Below the pieces are notes generated by a model that worked only from the letters and a program-made list of their open reading frames with translations, did not search any database and was not told the DNA's origin. 8,067 nt of DNA, taken from contig PWMP01000149.1 in assembly GCA_003558145.1 (NCBI GenBank), positions 1 to 8,067 of the forward strand, given 5' to 3'. The position numbers and the translations under genes are program-made. Origin of the DNA: Elusimicrobiota bacterium (GTDB taxonomy: Bacteria; CG03; SLGR01; PWQF01). This document shows positions 1-5,912 of the stretch, in pieces. Numbering within the stretch: the first letter of the stretch is position 1; each line of letters begins with the position of its first letter.

Positions 1-1651
1 AAAGACCCAGGTTGTTTTCGGCAGGGAAAAAACCGGGCTTCCGGAAAAAGAAGAGAAAGAGCTTATTAAAAAAGCCAATTCTCTGCGAAACGAATATGTT
101 ATAGCGGTAAAGGGAATAATTAATGAACGCCCGGAAGGAACCCGGAACGAGAAACTGCCAACAGGGGAAATAGAGATTTCCGCCAGGCAGCTGCATCTTA
201 TAAACAAAAGCGTAGAGCTTCCTTTTGACCTTAAAAACCCGGATAAAGTGGGTGAAGAAACCAGGCTGAAATACAGGTATCTAGAAATGCGTTCGGGTAA
301 GCTTAAAGACAATCTTGCTTTTCGTCACAGGTTTTTTCAGTCCACAAGAAATTTTTTCTCGGAAAACGGATTCTGCGAGGTGGAAACTCCGTTTTTAACA
401 AGGTCAACGCCGGAAGGAGCAAGGGATTTTCTTGTGCCTTCCAGGCTGAATCCCGGAAAGTTCTATGCTCTTCCCCAGTCGCCCCAGCTTTTCAAACAGC
501 TGTTGATGGTAGGAGGAATGGGAAGATATTTCCAGATTGTAAAGTGCTTCAGGGATGAAGACTTGAGGCAGGACCGCCAGCCGGAATTTACGCAGCTGGA
601 TCTTGAGATGTCTTTTATTGACGAGGATGATATTAAAGAAATACTGGAGCAGTACATACAAACTGTTTTCAGCGGGTTGCTTAACGTAAAACTTAAAACA
701 CCGTTTAAAAGATTAAGTTACCGTGAAGCAATGGATAAGTACGGTACTGACAAGCCCGATCTTAGGATATCCCTGGAGATTGTTGATATTACTGATATGG
801 CGTCCAAGGTTTCTTTTAAGGTATTCAGCCAGGCTGCCGCCGGCGGAGTTGTAAGAGGCTTGAAAATACCCGCCGCGGATGGAATATCGCTTTCGGTTAT
901 AAATAAGATTACCGAAGAACTGCGCCCGCTCGGGGCAAAAGGGCTTGCCTGGATGAGGCACAAAGAGCAGGGCCTTCATTCCCAGATAACTAAGTTTTTT
1001 TCCGAAGAAGAGCTTAAAGAAATATCTGCACGGTTTAAAACTCAGACAGGAGATCTTTTGTTTTTTATAGCCGATACGAAGGAAATTGCCTGCGCCTGCC
1101 TTGATTATATTCGCAGAAAATTCGGAAAAGCAGAAAAAGATACCTTTATGCCGCTATGGATTGAAGATTATCCCCTTTTTGAAAAGGATGACAGCGGCAG
1201 TCCCACTCCTATGCATCATCCCTTTACCGCTCCGCGCTCGGAAGATGAGGATATACTTGAAAAAGACCCGTTTTCCGCAAAAAGCAAGGCGTATGATATG
1301 GTTTTGAATGGTGCGGAAATTGGCGGCGGCAGTATACGTATTCACAGTTCTGACCTTCAAAGCAGGATTTTTAAACTTCTCAATATAACTCCAGGCCAGG
1401 CGCAGCAGAAATTCGGATTTCTTCTCCAGGCCCTTTCTTTCGGCGCTCCTCCCCACGGCGGATTCGCGTTCGGAGTAGACAGGCTCGTTGCCTGTATGCT
1501 GGGTATAGATTCGATAAGGGAAGTGATCCCTTTTCCCAAAACCCGCAGGGCTTATTCTCCTCTTACAGCTTCACCGTCTTATGTTGACCCCGGGCAGCTG
1601 GAAGAAATAGGAATAAGAGTTGTTGACAATAAAAAAGAGGTTGACAGTTAA
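1..1651 (+). CDS. aspS: Aspartyl-tRNA synthetase, N-terminally truncated by the window edge
   Basis: Charges tRNA(Asp) with aspartate in the cytoplasm (class II aminoacyl-tRNA synthetase). The frame is open from base 2, giving 549 residues. Matching from memory to E. coli AspRS (590 residues) places the first visible residue near position 44, so about 43 residues of the anticodon-binding OB fold lie outside the window. The rest of the OB fold is visible at about 2-240, including TGEIEI. Class II motif 1 lies around the VETPFLT/TPEGARD stretch (about 380-430). Motif 2, FRDEDLRQDRQPEF, is at 548-589. The bacterial GAD insertion occupies roughly 780-1200. GAEIGGGSIRIH (1310-1345) and motif 3, GGFAFGVDRL (1457-1486), follow, so the catalytic core looks intact. 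An internal ATG at 293 and GTG at 248 are not starts, because homology continues upstream. Whether the enzyme also charges tRNA(Asn) cannot be judged, because much of the relevant N-terminal region is missing. Identification is secure. Confidence 0.97.
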   Translation, partial: KTQVVFGREKTGLPEKEEKELIKKANSLRNEYVIAVKGIINERPEGTRNEKLPTGEIEISARQLHLINKSVELPFDLKNPDKVGEETRLKYRYLEMRSGKLKDNLAFRHRFFQSTRNFFSENGFCEVETPFLTRSTPEGARDFLVPSRLNPGKFYALPQSPQLFKQLLMVGGMGRYFQIVKCFRDEDLRQDRQPEFTQLDLEMSFIDEDDIKEILEQYIQTVFSGLLNVKLKTPFKRLSYREAMDKYGTDKPDLRISLEIVDITDMASKVSFKVFSQAAAGGVVRGLKIPAADGISLSVINKITEELRPLGAKGLAWMRHKEQGLHSQITKFFSEEELKEISARFKTQTGDLLFFIADTKEIACACLDYIRRKFGKAEKDTFMPLWIEDYPLFEKDDSGSPTPMHHPFTAPRSEDEDILEKDPFSAKSKAYDMVLNGAEIGGGSIRIHSSDLQSRIFKLLNITPGQAQQKFGFLLQALSFGAPPHGGFAFGVDRLVACMLGIDSIREVIPFPKTRRAYSPLTASPSYVDPGQLEEIGIRVVDNKKEVDS

Positions 1652-1669
1652 AAATTTTATGTATAGAAT
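1641..1669 (+). promoter_or_regulatory. Near-consensus sigma70-type promoter for the LysM lipoprotein gene
   Basis: A perfect -35 hexamer TTGACA (1641-1646) is followed, after exactly 17 bases, by TAGAAT (1664-1669), which matches TATAAT at five of six positions. The -35 box lies inside the last codons of aspS and the spacer contains the aspS stop (1649-1651). A start 6-8 bases past the -10 box falls at 1675-1677, only two to four bases before the ATG at 1679. This implies a leaderless or nearly leaderless mRNA, and the absence of a ribosome binding site agrees. The hexamers and spacing are seen directly; activity is inferred. A second TTGACA at 1623-1628 has no suitable -10 box. Confidence 0.6.
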
Positions 1670-1678
1670 TAATCAACA

Positions 1679-2371
1679 ATGAGAAGTAAATTTAAATCAT
1701 TTTTAATACTTATTCCGGCAGTGTTAGTGCTTAGCGGCTGTCCCAGGAGAGAGCCTGTTCCGGAAGTAGAAGTTTCGCGTCTTGAGGCCGAGCTTGCATT
1801 AGCGCGCGCCCGGTCTGAAATATATGAGGCAAAAGAGGCCGGTGCAGACGTTAGCGAGCCGGAATCTATTCTTGCCCGGGCACATGATTCTTTTGACGCC
1901 GGCAATTACGCCAGGGCTAAATCTGAAGCTGAACAGGCAGGAGCGCTTGCGCGCCGCCTTCGTGATGAAATGCTCGCAGGGCTTCGCGGCGAGGCAGATG
2001 CTGCTGCTGCAATAGAACGGGCCGAGAGACTTATATCCCGCGCTGCAGATCTCGGAGGCGATGTCAGCCAGCCGGAAAGCTTACTGGAAGAAGCCAAGCT
2101 TAAATTCAGCGAGGAGGATTACCCTGCATCAATTGATTTAGCCGATCAGGCTGCGGAACTTGCCCAGAGCATAATTGATTCCCTTACGGCTGATATTTAT
2201 ACTGTGGGTACGTGGCAGAGGGACAGGGACTGCCTGTGGAATATTGCCGCCCGGAGAGATGTATATAATGATCCCTGGAAGTGGAAAAGAATTTATCGCG
2301 CCAACGAGGATAAAATAACAGATCCGGATCTCATATATCCCGGTCAGAGACTGATAATACCCCGGGATTGA
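1679..2371 (+). CDS. Lipoprotein with duplicated helical repeat and C-terminal LysM-like domain
   Basis: Encodes 230 residues. A basic N-terminus (RSKFK) and hydrophobic core lead to the lipobox LSGC with Cys21, so the product should be secreted, lipidated and anchored in a membrane, probably the outer one. Residues about 40-170 are Ala/Glu-rich, probably helical, and form two copies of a 71-residue unit that resembles DUF4398-type repeats. Residues about 173-228 look like a divergent LysM module: YTVGTW at the start, CLWNIAARRDVYNDPWKW in the middle, and PDLIYPGQRLIIP at the end, a typical LysM finish. A plausible role is tethering the membrane to peptidoglycan, or an envelope scaffold; no enzymatic motif is visible. 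The ATG at 1679 is chosen because the signal peptide begins there; no Shine-Dalgarno is present. The gene starts 27 bases after aspS but appears to have its own promoter. Specific function unknown. Confidence 0.88.
   Translation: MRSKFKSFLILIPAVLVLSGCPRREPVPEVEVSRLEAELALARARSEIYEAKEAGADVSEPESILARAHDSFDAGNYARAKSEAEQAGALARRLRDEMLAGLRGEADAAAAIERAERLISRAADLGGDVSQPESLLEEAKLKFSEEDYPASIDLADQAAELAQSIIDSLTADIYTVGTWQRDRDCLWNIAARRDVYNDPWKWKRIYRANEDKITDPDLIYPGQRLIIPRD
1808..2182 (+). repeat. Tandem internal duplication (71-codon period) in the lipoprotein gene
   Basis: Residues 44-97 and 115-168 align without gaps at a constant offset of 71 residues (213 bases). By hand count 20 of 54 positions are identical, including the DVS.PES core (57-63 against 128-134), F72/F143, Y77/Y148 and the QA..LA stretch (86-91 against 157-162). 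The similarity is at protein level; the DNA copies have diverged, so the duplication is old. The unit has the periodicity of a helical hairpin repeat. Confidence 0.8.
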
Positions 2372-2387
2372 TCCCCATCCCTTGTCT

Positions 2388-2416
2388 TTTTTATATAAAT
2401 CACGTATTTCTATAAA
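2388..2416 (+). promoter_or_regulatory. Possible weak promoter for the phoH cluster
   Basis: The 72-base gap between the lipoprotein stop (2371) and phoH is strongly AT-rich and has TATAAA twice, at 2394-2399 and 2411-2416. The second is 17 bases downstream of TTTTTA (2388-2393), a poor -35 box. The first has no -35-like hexamer at proper spacing. In an AT-rich gap such boxes arise easily, so this is only a candidate. The cluster could equally be read through from the strong promoter at 1641-1669. Confidence 0.25.
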
Positions 2417-2451
2417 TGAAAAAACAAACCTTTTGTATTAACATTGAATAG
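2416..2451 (+). other. Mini-ORF (11 codons) overlapping the phoH start
   Basis: An ATG at 2416 opens an 11-codon frame encoding MKKQTFCINIE, ending in TAG at 2449-2451. Its end overlaps the TTG start of phoH in the string TTGAATAG (2444-2451). The same geometry occurs where the HD gene meets ybeY: TTGAGTAG (4729-4736). It could be a leader peptide that delivers ribosomes to the poor phoH start by coupling, or a chance ORF. No Shine-Dalgarno precedes it. Whether it is translated is inference. Confidence 0.25.
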
Positions 2452-3340
2452 CAATAACCTTATTGAAAGAAAAATTATTTTTAAAAATCAGTCAGATGCC
2501 CTGAAGGCATTCGGAGAGTTTGACCGCAACCTTAAAGAACTTGAAAATAAATATGCCGTTAAAATACTGGCCCGAGGACTTGAAGCCATTATTTCAGGAA
2601 AAAAAGACGATGTTGAAAAAGCACTTCATAAAATGAAAAATACTGAAGAAATTGTCCGGGATGCAATTCCGGGTCTTGTTAAGACGCCTACAGGCAAAAC
2701 CATAAAACCTATGACTCCGAACCAGAGGTCCTATGTTAAGGCTATGAAGAACAGGGATCTTGTCGTTGCAATAGGCCCTGCCGGCACAGGGAAAACATTT
2801 CTTGCCTGCGCGCAGGCGGTAAGGGCGCTTGAAAACAGAGAAGTTGACCGGGTAATACTTACCCGGCCGGTCGTAGAGGCAGGAGAAAAACTCGGGTTTC
2901 TTCCCGGAGACCTTCATGAAAAAGTGAATCCTTACCTGCGGCCTCTATATGATGCTTTTTATACTATAATGGGGCCGAAAAAATTTAACCGCTACAGGGA
3001 AGAAAATATAATAGAAATAGTGCCTATTGCCTATATGAGGGGAAGAACTCTGGATGACGCTATGATTATACTCGATGAGGCACAGAATACTTCGTCCGGT
3101 CAGATGCAGATGTTTCTTACCAGGATGGGCTTTAATTCAAAGACGGTTGTCACAGGCGATATAACCCAGATTGACCTTGAAAAGAATGAGCGCAGCGGCC
3201 TTATAGAAATACAGCAGGTTCTAAAAGGCATAGACGGAGTAGAATTTATATATTTTACCCGTACGGACGTAGTAAGGCACCAGTTGATAAAAAAAATAAT
3301 AGATGCATATAACAATTTTCAAAAAAATAAAGGACATTAA
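2444..3340 (+). CDS. phoH: PhoH/YbeZ family P-loop ATPase
   Basis: Cytoplasmic ATPase of the PhoH (YbeZ) family, related to superfamily 1 helicase cores and linked to RNA metabolism. YbeZ is reported to act with YbeY in rRNA/ribosome maturation. The 298 residues have the usual architecture: an N-terminal KH-like region (about 1-75), then the ATPase core with Walker A GPAGTGKT (111-118), RPVVEAGEKLGFLPGD (141-156), Walker B MIILDEAQN (207-215), the TGDITQID element (237-244) and the late conserved FTRTDVVRH (271-279). Length is normal. The only usable in-frame start near the family's N-terminus is TTG at 2444: an in-frame TGA at 2417-2419 limits extension, and no ATG or GTG lies between. No Shine-Dalgarno is visible; initiation may depend on the overlapping mini-ORF. 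The 3' end overlaps the HD gene by 38 bases. Family assignment is secure; the exact substrate is not known from sequence. Confidence 0.95.
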   Translation: MNSNNLIERKIIFKNQSDALKAFGEFDRNLKELENKYAVKILARGLEAIISGKKDDVEKALHKMKNTEEIVRDAIPGLVKTPTGKTIKPMTPNQRSYVKAMKNRDLVVAIGPAGTGKTFLACAQAVRALENREVDRVILTRPVVEAGEKLGFLPGDLHEKVNPYLRPLYDAFYTIMGPKKFNRYREENIIEIVPIAYMRGRTLDDAMIILDEAQNTSSGQMQMFLTRMGFNSKTVVTGDITQIDLEKNERSGLIEIQQVLKGIDGVEFIYFTRTDVVRHQLIKKIIDAYNNFQKNKGH

Positions 3341-4736
3341 AAAAGATCACCCGCTTTTTATAGCTGCCCTTGTTCTGTGGACGGCAATTACTGGGGCGGT
3401 AATACTTTTATACGGTCAAGACCTGGGGACCACCGCCGGCTCGGGAGTTTTTACCGTGATCATTCTTTATATGTCTTATTATTTATTGAAGAATTATACT
3501 CCGGCTTTCATAAAAATCTATAAAAATCTTATTCTTACGGCTTCCATAACGGCCTTATCTATACTGATTGTAATGTTGATAAGATATGTGCCGGGAATAC
3601 CCGCTTCGTCTGCATATCTGTTTCCCGCGGCTGCCGCCGGAATACTGCTGACAGTTCTTATTCCTACCCCTATAGTTGCCGCGGCAGCAGTAATTCTTAT
3701 CAGCCTTATTGCAGCCGTGCTGGGCGGATACTCGCTTAATTATTTCTTTGTTTATATGGCCGGGGGGCTGGCCGCTGTTTTTAGCGCCCGCGATATAAGG
3801 ACAAGAAAAGATTTAAACCGCTGCGGGTTCTATGTTCTTGTTTTTAATTTTTTTGCCATACTTGCCGTAGAGCTTATGAGCCCTTCGGGCGGTAGCGCAT
3901 CGCTGGAAATAATGGGAATAAACCTGGCCTGGGGCGGACTGAACGCTCTTGTATCAGTTGTCATAGCAGGGGGTCTCCTTCCTATTTTTGAAAGCGCATT
4001 TTCTATTACTACAAATATAAAACTGCTTGAATTGGGTGATTTTAATACCCCTCTTCTTAAGAGGCTTATGCTGGAGGCTCCGGGAACTTACCACCACAGC
4101 CTGATGGTTGCAAACCTTGCGGAGAACGCATGCGAAGAGATTGGAGCCAATCCTCTTGTTGCCAGAGTCGGTTCTTATTATCACGACATAGGAAAACTTA
4201 GCAATCCCCAGTATTTTTCCGAAAATCAGCAGGGGATTGATTATAAGCACGATAAACTTAAACCCAACATAAGCGCCCTTATACTCAAAAGGCACGTAAA
4301 GGACGGTTTTTCCCTTGCTGACGAGTACAATTTGGACAAAATAATAAAAGATATGATAGAGCAGCATCACGGGACATCCCTTATAAGGTTTTTTTATGAT
4401 AAAGAGTTAAACGGTTCGGACGGCAGAGACAAGGTTGAAAAAAAAGAATTCAAATATCCGGGGCCAAGGCCGCAGACAAGGGAAGCCGGTGTTATAATGC
4501 TTGCCGATTCTGTTGAGGCTGCCTGCCGCAGCCTGGATGAACCCACCTATTCGCGCATAACCGGCCTGGTTGAAAAAATTATAAACATAAAATTTACAGA
4601 AGGACAGCTTAACGAATGCGCTCTTACAATGGCGGGGCTTGAAAAAATACAGAAGAATTTTATAAACGCTCTATCCGCCATGTATCATTCCAGGATAGAA
4701 TATCCGGAGGACAAAGAAGAAAAAGCAGTTGAGTAG
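3303..4736 (+). CDS. pgpH: Short PgpH/YqfF-type membrane HD phosphohydrolase (probable cyclic-dinucleotide phosphodiesterase)
   Basis: A 477-residue integral membrane protein with a cytoplasmic HD domain, like the 7TM-HD family that includes the c-di-AMP phosphodiesterase PgpH (B. subtilis YqfF). About eight hydrophobic segments lie at 18-37, 48-63, 76-94, 104-121, 122-141, 145-160, 175-192 and 208-228. The HD domain (about 255-465) keeps the metal-ligand positions: TYHHS (His264/265), YYHDIGK (His294, Asp295), His331, EQHHG (His355/356) and LADSVEA (Asp402). The large extracytoplasmic 7TMR-HDED domain of full-length PgpH (roughly 700 residues) is absent: only about ten residues separate the first two hydrophobic segments. 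The ATG at 3303 overlaps phoH by 38 bases; it is the only standard start upstream of the first membrane segment and lacks a Shine-Dalgarno. Location between phoH and ybeY matches yqfF in Firmicutes. c-di-AMP as substrate is inferred from family and context; another dinucleotide is possible. Confidence 0.9.
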   Translation: MHITIFKKIKDIKKDHPLFIAALVLWTAITGAVILLYGQDLGTTAGSGVFTVIILYMSYYLLKNYTPAFIKIYKNLILTASITALSILIVMLIRYVPGIPASSAYLFPAAAAGILLTVLIPTPIVAAAAVILISLIAAVLGGYSLNYFFVYMAGGLAAVFSARDIRTRKDLNRCGFYVLVFNFFAILAVELMSPSGGSASLEIMGINLAWGGLNALVSVVIAGGLLPIFESAFSITTNIKLLELGDFNTPLLKRLMLEAPGTYHHSLMVANLAENACEEIGANPLVARVGSYYHDIGKLSNPQYFSENQQGIDYKHDKLKPNISALILKRHVKDGFSLADEYNLDKIIKDMIEQHHGTSLIRFFYDKELNGSDGRDKVEKKEFKYPGPRPQTREAGVIMLADSVEAACRSLDEPTYSRITGLVEKIINIKFTEGQLNECALTMAGLEKIQKNFINALSAMYHSRIEYPEDKEEKAVE

Positions 4737-5181
4737 ACAGGTCTGTATTAATATTGATGGAGAGAAAAGTTGTTACCGGGAAAAGGAGCTTAAGGAAATA
4801 TCCCGGCACATAGTGGATAAATTCTGGAATCACTCCGTTCCCCCGCCGGAAGACTTCGAGGTTGATATAAGTATAGTAGATGATTGTAAAATAAAAGAAT
4901 TAAACAGTGAGTACCTCAACAAAAACCGCCCTACGGATGTCATAGCTTTTTCTTTTTCCGAAGGGGAAAAATCTCCCGGAGAAAACCCTCAGCTTTTGGG
5001 GCAGATTATTATTTCTTCCGAGACAGCCGGGGTCAATGCCGCCCATTACGGGCATTCCGCCAGTAAAGAAATGCACCTCCTTTTTATACACGGCATGCTG
5101 CATTTATGCGGTTGGGAAGAAGGAAAAGAAATCAAGAAAATCCAGCAGGAATTGCTGAGTAAATTCTGCGGGCGGCAGTGA
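4729..5181 (+). CDS. ybeY: YbeY family rRNA maturation factor / metalloprotein, variant active site
   Basis: YbeY (UPF0054) is a small metal-binding protein, described as an endoribonuclease needed for 16S rRNA 3'-end maturation and 70S quality control. The 150 residues contain the family signature regions: LNSEYLNKNRPTDVIAFSF (58-76), LLGQIIIS (89-96) and HGMLHLCGWEE (121-131). Two hallmark residues differ from the E. coli/B. subtilis type. The Arg of the Y-R-x-K-D stretch is Leu63, and the third His of H-x3-H-x5-H is Glu131. I recall similar replacements (Leu; acidic third ligand) in Bacteroidetes YbeY, so this is probably a functional variant rather than decay. The start is taken as TTG at 4729, overlapping the HD stop in TTGAGTAG. 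A GGAGG at 4706-4710 is about 18 bases away, too far for a normal ribosome binding site. Its end overlaps the next gene by four bases (GTGA). Context beside phoH supports the call. Confidence 0.92.
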   Translation: MSRQVCINIDGEKSCYREKELKEISRHIVDKFWNHSVPPPEDFEVDISIVDDCKIKELNSEYLNKNRPTDVIAFSFSEGEKSPGENPQLLGQIIISSETAGVNAAHYGHSASKEMHLLFIHGMLHLCGWEEGKEIKKIQQELLSKFCGRQ

Positions 5182-5912
5182 ACAGCAAAAAAGAAAAAAA
5201 TAATAATAACCGGCCGGTAATGACACAAAGCCTGCAGAATGCTTTCCGGGGAATTTCTTATGCAGTAAAAACAGAACGCAACCTCCGGACCCATCTTATA
5301 ATAGCTGTCATGGTTGTGATTGCATCCCTTTTCTTCAGTCTTACCAGAATAGAAATAATAACCCTTTTTATAGTGATAGCAATGGTTTTAATAGCAGAGC
5401 TTATTAATACAGCCGCCGAGCATATAACCGATATGATAACCGAAGAGCATCATCCGCTGGCAAAAGTGATAAAGGATATAATGGCGGGTGCGGTGCTTCT
5501 TTCCTCTCTCTGCGCCGCTTTTGTCGGATATCTTATTTTCATGCGTCCCGAAACAAGAGAGTTGGGTGAAACTATTGTATTAAGAAAAATTGCTTACTTT
5601 CCGCCGTATGCTGCCGCGGTTGCTGTTGTTCTTGTATTCGCGGTTTCGGTTGCTCTTAAACTGCGCGACGGTGACAAGTTTTCTCTTGCAGGGGGGATGC
5701 CGAGTATTCATACTGCAGTCGCTTTTTCCATAGCCGTTATTTCATATTCAGCTTCCCAGGAGAGTTTAAGTATTCTTTTCCTGAGCCTTATTCTCGCCCT
5801 TATGGTTGCCCATGCCCGGATTTCGGCAAAAATACATACAATATGGGAAGTTTTTGCGGGAGCAGTCGTAGGCTCTTTTCTAACCATACTCATTCTGCAG
5901 CTGGTACTTTAA
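5178..5912 (+). CDS. dgkA: Diacylglycerol/undecaprenol kinase fused to a PAP2-type phosphatase domain
   Basis: A 244-residue membrane protein with two domains. Residues about 15-121 are a DgkA-family lipid kinase. Glu33 (TERNLRTH), ELINTAAEHITD (Glu74, Asn77, Glu81, Asp85) and HHPLAKVIKD (Lys99, Asp100) match the catalytic/metal residues of E. coli DgkA, and the wording is closest to the Gram-positive undecaprenol kinase type. Hydrophobic segments lie at about 40-54, 58-76 and 103-121. Residues about 140-244 resemble a compact PAP2 phosphatase with GGMPSIH (172-178, a PSGH variant), ARISAKIH (213-220, with Arg214 and His220) and Glu224 in place of the usual Asp; no clear K-x6-RP motif is visible. 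The kinase makes lipid phosphate and the PAP2 domain removes phosphate from a lipid substrate, perhaps both yielding undecaprenyl phosphate. The GTG start at 5178 shares GTGA with the ybeY stop. Kinase call is strong; phosphatase substrate is unknown. Confidence 0.88.
   Translation: MNSKKEKNNNNRPVMTQSLQNAFRGISYAVKTERNLRTHLIIAVMVVIASLFFSLTRIEIITLFIVIAMVLIAELINTAAEHITDMITEEHHPLAKVIKDIMAGAVLLSSLCAAFVGYLIFMRPETRELGETIVLRKIAYFPPYAAAVAVVLVFAVSVALKLRDGDKFSLAGGMPSIHTAVAFSIAVISYSASQESLSILFLSLILALMVAHARISAKIHTIWEVFAGAVVGSFLTILILQLVL

Noticed and set aside
1623..1628. Additional TTGACA upstream of the lipoprotein gene
   Set aside because: At 16-18 bases downstream there is no -10-like hexamer; the copy at 1641 explains the promoter better.
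1780..2170. GC-richer segment in the lipoprotein gene as a sign of horizontal transfer
   Set aside because: The rise follows the Ala/Glu/Arg-rich protein composition of the repeat region; the flanks of the same gene match their neighbours.
2364..2392. Possible intrinsic terminator after the lipoprotein gene (GGGAT pairing with ATCCC before a T-rich run)
   Set aside because: The stem is only five base pairs with an eight-base loop, partly inside the coding sequence, and the T run is interrupted. It is too weak to call.
3954..4370. Long reverse-strand ORF (138 codons) within the HD gene
   Set aside because: It lies wholly inside a well-supported HD-family gene, its product resembles no family I recognise, and it has no start signals. 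The same holds for the other reverse-strand ORFs across the window.
4706..4710. GGAGG as ribosome binding site for ybeY
   Set aside because: It is about 18 bases from the TTG start, beyond normal spacing, and lies in HD coding sequence. No in-frame start is better placed.
2434..4756. Near-identical 14-mers TGTATTAAcATTGA (2434) and TGTATTAAtATTGA (4743) near the phoH and ybeY starts
   Set aside because: A 13-of-14 match is expected by chance among all pairs in 8 kb of AT-rich DNA, and they sit on opposite sides of their start codons.
5843..5911. Upstream ATG extending the first CNNM protein by 23 residues
   Set aside because: The extension overlaps the preceding gene by 70 bases, is polar and unlike CNNM N-termini. 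The ATG at 5912 in TAATG gives the expected hydrophobic start.
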